From an uncultured bacterium (lineage in GTDB: Bacteria; Patescibacteriota; Minisyncoccia; Phycocordibacterales; UBA9973): a stretch of 44,125 nucleotides of DNA. Below the pieces are notes generated by a model that saw only the letters and a program-made list of their open reading frames with translations, was not told the origin of the DNA and ran no database searches. Every line of letters starts with the position of its first letter. Position 1 is the stretch's first letter. The DNA lies in assembly GCA_903838985.1 (NCBI GenBank), contig CAIMAO010000006.1, positions 1 through 44,125 of the forward strand, given 5' to 3'. Below, in pieces: positions 39,242 through 44,125 of the stretch. Position numbers and translations under genes: made by a program.

Positions 39242-39988
39242 ATGGAAAACTTAAATAAAATTGAAATATTGATATTAGCTGCAGGTAAAGGTAAGAGAAT
39301 GCAAAGTGATTTGCCAAAAGTATTGGTAGAACTAAAAGGCAAACCAATGATAAAGCATATTTTAGAGTCTATTAAAAAAGCATTTCACAAAAAGCCCATA
39401 GCAATAGTCGGACATAAAGCAGAACTCGTAAAATCTGAACTTAAGGATTTGTGTTTTTATGCATTACAAAAAGAGCAACTTGGCACAGGACACGCAGTAG
39501 CTTGTGCTAAAAATATTTGTAAAAAAGCAAAACACATAATAGTCTTGTCTGGAGACCAACCACTCATCACTCCAAAAACAATTAAAAACTTAATGGAAAA
39601 ACATCTGAAATCTAAATCCAAAATAACATTCACAACCACAGAAGTTTCAGATTTTAAAGATTGGAGAAAAGCATTTACTGGCTTCGGAAGGATCTTAAGG
39701 AAAAATGGAGAAGTCGTAGGCATACGTGAATATAAAGATGCAAATGAAAAAGAAAAAGAAATAAAAGAAGTTAATGCTGGATGTTATGCTTTTGATGCAA
39801 AATGGCTTTGGAAAAATCTAGAAAAAATAAAAAATAATAATATACAAAATGAATATTATCTGACAGATCTTTTCAAAATAGCTTCAAAAAATGGAGATTT
39901 GATAGAAACAGTAAAGATTGATTCAAGTGAAGCTTTGGGTGCAAATTCAAAAGAAGAGCTTGAAATATTAGAAAAATTTACTATATAA
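39242..39988 (+). CDS. GlmU-type nucleotidyltransferase (N-terminal domain only)
   Basis: A 248-aa sugar-1-phosphate nucleotidyltransferase. ILILAAGKGKRMQSDLPKVL (about 8-27) is the nucleotide site; then EQLGTGHAVACAK, VLSGDQPLITPKTI (metal aspartate), FGRILRKNGEVVGI and EVNAGCYAFDA, as in GlmU. It would make UDP-GlcNAc from GlcNAc-1-P. The left-handed beta-helix acetyltransferase domain of full GlmU is absent: the reading frame ends shortly after NEYYLTDLF and a tRNA gene follows. GlcN-1-P acetylation must be done elsewhere, or not at all. Confidence 0.85.
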   Translation: MENLNKIEILILAAGKGKRMQSDLPKVLVELKGKPMIKHILESIKKAFHKKPIAIVGHKAELVKSELKDLCFYALQKEQLGTGHAVACAKNICKKAKHIIVLSGDQPLITPKTIKNLMEKHLKSKSKITFTTTEVSDFKDWRKAFTGFGRILRKNGEVVGIREYKDANEKEKEIKEVNAGCYAFDAKWLWKNLEKIKNNNIQNEYYLTDLFKIASKNGDLIETVKIDSSEALGANSKEELEILEKFTI

Positions 39989-40004
39989 TTAAGCTTGTAT
40001 AAAT

Positions 40005-40077
40005 GCGCGGTTAGCTCAGTTGGTAGAGCGACCCCTTGACGTGGGGTAGGTCACAGGTTCGAATCCTGTATCGCGCA
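40005..40077 (+). tRNA. tRNA-Val (anticodon GAC)
   Basis: A 73-nt cloverleaf: acceptor GCGCGGT/ATCGCGC, D arm GCTC/GAGC, anticodon stem ACCCC/GGGGT with loop TTGACGT (GAC), T arm ACAGG/CCTGT. tsaD starts 2 bases after its 3' end, and valS lies next. Confidence 0.95.
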
Positions 40078-40078
40078 C

Positions 40079-41224
40079 ATGAAAATCTTAAGCATTGAAA
40101 CTTCTTGTGACGACACAGCTATAACCATAATGGAAGCAAAAGGTACTATCGATAAAGCATCTTTTAAGATTTTGGCTAATTCAACAAATTCACAAATAAA
40201 AATTCATGCAGAATATGGAGGTGTGTTCCCTGCTCTAGCAAAAAAAGAACATATAAAAAATTTACCTATTCTTCTGGAACAAGTTTTAAAGAAATCAAAA
40301 TTAGAAAAAAAGAAAAAACCAGTTGATGCCATAGCCGTGACTTATGGACCCGGATTAGAACCATCACTTTGGAGCGGAATAGTTCTTGCTAAAGAATTAG
40401 CACAAAAATGGGATGTCCCTCTTATCCCAGTGAACCACATGGAAGGTCATATTTTATCTGTATTTGCAAAGAAAAATGGCAAATTCAGTATACCTAAGGT
40501 AAATTTACCTATATTATCTTTACTCGTTTCTGGGGGGCACACAGAGCTTATCCTTACGAATAAATGGCTACAATACAAGATAATTGGAGAAACATTAGAT
40601 GATGCAGCTGGAGAAGCCTATGACAAAGTGGCTAGAATGATGGATTTGAAATATCCAGGAGGTCCAAAAATTTCAAAATTAGCTGAAGAAGAGAGAGCAA
40701 AAGAAAAACAATCTTTTTGGGGTGTCTCGCAGGCCGACGGACCGAGAGGCAGCGCTCCGCGAACACGCGGAGACAGCGACCCCAAAAAAATTGGTTTTTC
40801 TTTTGCTCTTCCCCGTCCCATGCTCTACAGTAAAAATTTTGATTTTTCTTTCTCTGGATTAAAAACAGCTGTTCTTTATCTAATTAAAAAAATAGGAAAG
40901 TTAGACGATGAAACAAAATCAAAAATTGCTTTAGAATTTGAAAATGCGGTAATAGACGTTCTCATTTATAAAACAAAAAAAGCAAAAGAAAAATCTAATG
41001 CAAAAACTATAATAGTTGCTGGTGGGGTTGCTTGCAATAAACATTTACAAAGAGAAATGAAAAAGACTTTGGGTAAAGATACAAAATTATTTTTCCCAGA
41101 AAAAGAATTAACAGGAGATAATTCAATAATGATAGGAGTAGCAGGATATTTACAATATATCAAAAATAATAAAAAAGTAATTAAAGCTTCCAATATAAAA
41201 GCTCAGGGTGATTTACGTTTATAA
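40079..41224 (+). CDS. tsaD: tRNA N6-adenosine threonylcarbamoyltransferase TsaD with in-frame palindromic insertion
   Basis: A 381-aa protein of the t6A tRNA modification pathway. ILSIETSCDDTA at the start, VTYGPGLEPSLWSGI, metal site NHMEGH (H120 and H124), LVSGGHTELIL, ETLDDAAGEAYDKVARM, FSFSGLKTAVLY and VAGGVACNKHL. Residues about 205-244 are not TsaD-like (KQSFWGVSQADGPRGSAPR, then TRGDSDPKK): they are encoded by the palindrome at 40692-40809. Removing it leaves about 342 residues, the normal length. The start lies 2 bp after tRNA-Val, so the gene is probably expressed from the tRNA promoter. Confidence 0.94.
   Translation: MKILSIETSCDDTAITIMEAKGTIDKASFKILANSTNSQIKIHAEYGGVFPALAKKEHIKNLPILLEQVLKKSKLEKKKKPVDAIAVTYGPGLEPSLWSGIVLAKELAQKWDVPLIPVNHMEGHILSVFAKKNGKFSIPKVNLPILSLLVSGGHTELILTNKWLQYKIIGETLDDAAGEAYDKVARMMDLKYPGGPKISKLAEEERAKEKQSFWGVSQADGPRGSAPRTRGDSDPKKIGFSFALPRPMLYSKNFDFSFSGLKTAVLYLIKKIGKLDDETKSKIALEFENAVIDVLIYKTKKAKEKSNAKTIIVAGGVACNKHLQREMKKTLGKDTKLFFPEKELTGDNSIMIGVAGYLQYIKNNKKVIKASNIKAQGDLRL
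40692..40809. repeat. Palindromic element inside tsaD (copy 7)
   Basis: The arms of about 30 bp (left AGAGCAAAAGAAAAACAATC ..., right its near-exact inverse ending TTTTTCTTTTGCTCT) enclose a core of about 57 bp with very high GC (GGCCGACGGACCGAG, GCTCCGCGAACACGCGGAG). It is read through in frame by tsaD. The right arm encodes the native FALPRPM region, so the left arm looks like the copied one. Confidence 0.9.
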
Positions 41225-41261
41225 GCCCGCCCGCCTCGCTATGCGAAGCATTGCGGGCAGG
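41225..41261. repeat. GC-rich palindromic repeat after tsaD
   Basis: GCCCGCCCGCCTCGC then TATGCGAAGCATTGCGGGCAGG; the ends GCCCGC/GCGGGC pair. It follows the tsaD stop and separates it from valS. Single copy in the window, similar in style to families seen in Patescibacteria. Confidence 0.65.
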
Positions 41262-41296
41262 TAGAAAACACTTATTTTTTATGATATTATTTAGTA

Positions 41297-43444
41297 ATGG
41301 ATGAGAAATTACTAAAACCATACGACCCAAAAGAAACTGAAAGCAAAATATACAAACTCTGGGAAGAAAGTGGTTTTTTTAACCCTGATAATTCACCTAG
41401 CGACAAAGATGAAACCTTTACAATAATGATGCCTCCACCAAATGTCACAGGAGTACTCCATATGGGACATGCTTTAATGATTACTCTCGAAGACATAATG
41501 ATTCGTTATAAACGAATGCAAGGTTTTAAAACTCTTTGGTTGCCAGGCACAGATCATGCAGCCATAGCTACTCAATCAAAAGTTGAAAAAGAAATTCAAA
41601 AAAAAGAAGGCAAATCTAGACATGACTTAGGACGCGAAGAAATGTTGAAAAGAATAAAAGACTTTGCCCAACAAAGTCACGATACAATCGTATCACAAAT
41701 AAAAGTAATGGGTGCTTCTTGTGATTGGTCACGTGAAGCTTTCACGTTTGATGATAAAAGAAATATCGCCGTCAATACTATGTTCAAAAAAATGTATGAC
41801 GATGGTTTGATATATCGTGGCAATAGAATCGTAAATTGGGATCCAAAAGGCCAAACAACTATTTCTGATGACGAAATAGTTTACGAAGAAAAAACAAGTA
41901 AATTTTATACTTTTAAATATGGTCCATTTGAAATAGCAACAGCAAGACCTGAAACAAAATTTGGTGATAAATATGTTGTGATGCATCCAAAAGATGAAAG
42001 ATATAAAGACTGGAAACATATGCAAAAAATAAAACTAGAATGGATAAATGGGCCAATAGAGGCAACCATTATAAAAGATGAAATGATTGATATGGAATTC
42101 GGTACAGGAGTAATGACTATCACTCCATGGCATTCTCATGAAGACTTCCAACTTGCAGAAAAATACAAATTGGACAAAGAACAAATTATTGATAAATATG
42201 GTAAGCTTCTCTCCGTTGCTGAAGAATTTGCAGGGATGAAAATAACTGATGCTCGTGAAAAAATCGTTGAAAAATTAAAATCGAAAGGATTACTTGTTTC
42301 TGTTGATGAAAATTATGTAAATAGAATAGCTACTGCTGAACGTACAGGTGGTATTATCGAACCTCAAATAATGCTCCAATGGTTTATAAATGTAAATAAA
42401 ATAATAAAAGAACGCAACAACAAAACACTCAAAGATTTAATGCGTGAACCTTTCGAAAAAGACGAAATTAGTATAATCCCAGATTATTTTTCTAAAACTT
42501 ATTTTCACTGGATAGAAAATTTGCGTGATTGGTGTATCTCCCGTCAAATTTGGTATGGACACAGAATCCCTGTTTGGTATAAAAATAATGAGATATTCTG
42601 TGGAATAGAAGCACCAAAGGAAAATGGTTGGAAACAAGATGAAGATACACTAGATACTTGGTTTTCTTCTGGACTTTGGACATTTTCTACATTAGGTTGG
42701 CCAGAAGAAACAAATGATCTTAAAAATTTTCACCCTACAGACATACTTGAAACTGGTTATGAAATACTTTTCTTTTGGGTGGCTAGAATGGTTTTGATGT
42801 CACAATACGCTTTAGGTGAAATACCTTTCAAAAAGGTATTTCTACATGGTACAGTTCGTGATGCAAAAGGTAGAAAAATGTCTAAGTCTTTAAATAATGG
42901 CATAGATCCACTTGATATTGCAGATAAATTTGGCGCTGATGCTGGACGTATGGCTTTGATAGTAGGCACAGCTCCTGGTACAGATAGTAAAATATCAGAA
43001 GAAAAAATAAAAGGTTATAAAAATTTTGCAAATAAAATATGGAATGCAACTCGTTTCGTATTGGAAAATACAAAAGATTTTACTTTACCAGAAAATCCAA
43101 ATTTTGATGAAGAAGATGAAAAATCAATTAAAGAGCTAAAAACATTTATTGAAGAAATTACAAAAGAAATGGATGAATATAAATTTCACATAGTTTCAGA
43201 AAAACTTTATCATTATTTCTGGCATATTTTTGCAGATGTAATTATTGAAAGATCAAAGAAAAAAATAATAGAGAATAAAAACACAGATTCAGCTAAAGCT
43301 GTACTCATTGTTCATTTAAATACTTTACTAAAAGTATTACATCCTTTCATACCATTCGTCACAGAAGAAATTTGGCAAACTATACAAAACAATAAAGAAA
43401 GTAAAAAAATATTAATGGTTGAAAAATGGCCTTCAAATATTTAA
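41297..43444 (+). CDS. valS: Valyl-tRNA synthetase (short form)
   Basis: A 715-aa class I synthetase charging tRNA-Val. HIGH motif in PPPNVTGVLHMGHAL (about 44-58), editing domain with IATARPET and GTGVMTITPWHSHEDF, the WCISRQIWYGHRIPVWY segment, KMSKS at K527-S531, and the anticodon-binding helical domain to the end. Bacterial ValS is usually over 850 residues: the C-terminal coiled-coil arm is absent and the editing domain seems reduced. TATTAT lies 6 bases before the ATG. It stands near tRNA-Val(GAC). Confidence 0.95.
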   Translation: MDEKLLKPYDPKETESKIYKLWEESGFFNPDNSPSDKDETFTIMMPPPNVTGVLHMGHALMITLEDIMIRYKRMQGFKTLWLPGTDHAAIATQSKVEKEIQKKEGKSRHDLGREEMLKRIKDFAQQSHDTIVSQIKVMGASCDWSREAFTFDDKRNIAVNTMFKKMYDDGLIYRGNRIVNWDPKGQTTISDDEIVYEEKTSKFYTFKYGPFEIATARPETKFGDKYVVMHPKDERYKDWKHMQKIKLEWINGPIEATIIKDEMIDMEFGTGVMTITPWHSHEDFQLAEKYKLDKEQIIDKYGKLLSVAEEFAGMKITDAREKIVEKLKSKGLLVSVDENYVNRIATAERTGGIIEPQIMLQWFINVNKIIKERNNKTLKDLMREPFEKDEISIIPDYFSKTYFHWIENLRDWCISRQIWYGHRIPVWYKNNEIFCGIEAPKENGWKQDEDTLDTWFSSGLWTFSTLGWPEETNDLKNFHPTDILETGYEILFFWVARMVLMSQYALGEIPFKKVFLHGTVRDAKGRKMSKSLNNGIDPLDIADKFGADAGRMALIVGTAPGTDSKISEEKIKGYKNFANKIWNATRFVLENTKDFTLPENPNFDEEDEKSIKELKTFIEEITKEMDEYKFHIVSEKLYHYFWHIFADVIIERSKKKIIENKNTDSAKAVLIVHLNTLLKVLHPFIPFVTEEIWQTIQNNKESKKILMVEKWPSNI

Positions 43445-44125
43445 ATGATAACCACTGATCCAAAAATTTTAGGTTTAGCACTTTTAGGAGGACTAGCCCC
43501 TGCCCTATTTTGGCTTTGGTTTTGGCTTCGTGAAGATAAAGAAAAACCAGAACCTAAAGGACTTATTACATCAATATTTATTGTTGGAATGATTACTGTC
43601 GTCTTTGCTATTCCCTTACAAAAATTTGTACAAAATAATGTCTCTTCACACGAATGGCAAATAATAAGCTGGGCAAGTATTGAAGAAATACTAAAATATC
43701 TAGGCGTCGCAGTTATTTTATATAAAACAAATCGTATAGATGAACCAATAGACTGGCCAATATTTTTAATTACTGTTGCGTTAGGATTCGCAGCTCTTGA
43801 AAATACTCTTTTTTTAATAAAACCCCTATCACTAAACCAAACCACCGTAGGATTATTAACTGGCCAACTTAGATTTTTAGGTTCTACACTTCTTCATGCA
43901 GTAGCAACAGGTATCACTGGCATAGCATTAGGTCTTTCCTACTTTATGGGTAAATATATTAAAAAAATATACCTAATTTTGGGACTTACTCTCGCTATCG
44001 CCTTGCATAGTACCTTTAATTTTTTTATAATAGATAATAGCGGAAATAATTTTTTGAAAGTATTAGGTTTCTTGTGGGTCGTCACAATTATAGTTATGTT
44101 ACTTTTTGAGAAATTAAGAAGAATG
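43445..44125 (+). CDS. PrsW-like glutamic intramembrane protease (partial, C-terminus off window)
   Basis: 227 codons without a stop at the window edge. It has about seven membrane segments, starting MITTDPKILGLALLGGLAPA. ASIEEILKYLGV holds the paired glutamates, FAALENTLFLI the next motif, HAVATGITGIALG and LHSTFNFF the histidines, all as in PrsW/CPBP-type membrane proteases. Its substrate is unknown; PrsW itself cleaves an anti-sigma factor. It begins directly at the valS stop codon, so it is translated from the same transcript. Confidence 0.85.
   Translation, partial: MITTDPKILGLALLGGLAPALFWLWFWLREDKEKPEPKGLITSIFIVGMITVVFAIPLQKFVQNNVSSHEWQIISWASIEEILKYLGVAVILYKTNRIDEPIDWPIFLITVALGFAALENTLFLIKPLSLNQTTVGLLTGQLRFLGSTLLHAVATGITGIALGLSYFMGKYIKKIYLILGLTLAIALHSTFNFFIIDNSGNNFLKVLGFLWVVTIIVMLLFEKLRRM

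Noticed and set aside
1-44125. CRISPR array or cas genes
   Set aside because: No regularly spaced direct repeats and no Cas-like protein seen; the repeats present are dispersed palindromes.

Overview
The window looks like a chromosome segment of a Candidate Phyla Radiation (Patescibacteria, probably Parcubacteria/Paceibacteria) bacterium. This is inferred from strong AT-richness, compact genes, a short lysine/arginine-rich bS21-like protein, a short ValS (715 aa), a GlmU-like uridylyltransferase without its acetyltransferase half, and a MYG1/DedA/YqeY/RmuC/secreted coiled-coil transglycosylase gene set typical of that group. No rRNA, CRISPR array or insertion sequence with a transposase was seen.

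Layout. 1-10.6 kb (mostly minus): secreted murein transglycosylase (partial), rplY, an FAD-linked oxidase, Nudix hydrolase, class II aldolase, gatB, a small orphan gene, obg, MYG1-type hydrolase, DedA protein, yqeY. 10.8-13.3 kb (plus): DEDDh exonuclease, rmuC, a GreA-C-terminal-domain protein. 13.3-20.8 kb: an island bounded by 67-bp direct repeats of a tRNA-Glu(CTC) gene. It carries a tyrosine recombinase, a winged-helix protein, two stretches rich in RNA-like hairpins, several small membrane or unknown proteins, and a two-gene cargo (AlbA_2/Schlafen-type protein plus a helical partner) that resembles a defence module. 20.8-25.5 kb: an APH-fold kinase, orphan genes, a candidate structured RNA, a PAS protein opposite a sigma factor whose frame breaks in a poly-A run, and a secreted peptidoglycan-binding protein. 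25.5-30.2 kb (minus): mraZ-rsmH-ftsL-ftsI-murF with an upstream MraZ-like operator. 30.4-35.7 kb: lysS and greA (minus), then bS21-like, ybeY, ftsA, ftsZ (plus), so the division cluster is split. 35.7-44.1 kb: trxB, GtrA-like and other small membrane genes, tRNA-Glu(TTC), tRNA-Ser(CGA), a glmU-like gene, tRNA-Val(GAC), tsaD, valS and a PrsW-like protease (partial).

Two patterns run through the window. First, most housekeeping genes have a TATAAT-like -10 box only 5-7 bases before the ATG and no Shine-Dalgarno sequence, which indicates leaderless mRNAs. A second class of small orphan genes instead has TTGACA/TATAAT promoters, usually a Shine-Dalgarno site, and often its own terminator. Second, GC-rich palindromic elements of about 80-120 bp are scattered between genes and, strikingly, lie in frame inside tsaD (one) and the FAD-oxidase gene (two). 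Their outer arms are inverted copies of local sequence and differ at every site, whereas the inner core can be almost identical (sites 2040 and 8486). This resembles the in-frame Rickettsia palindromic elements, but the host-derived mirrored arms are unusual. I regard it as the most novel feature of the window.
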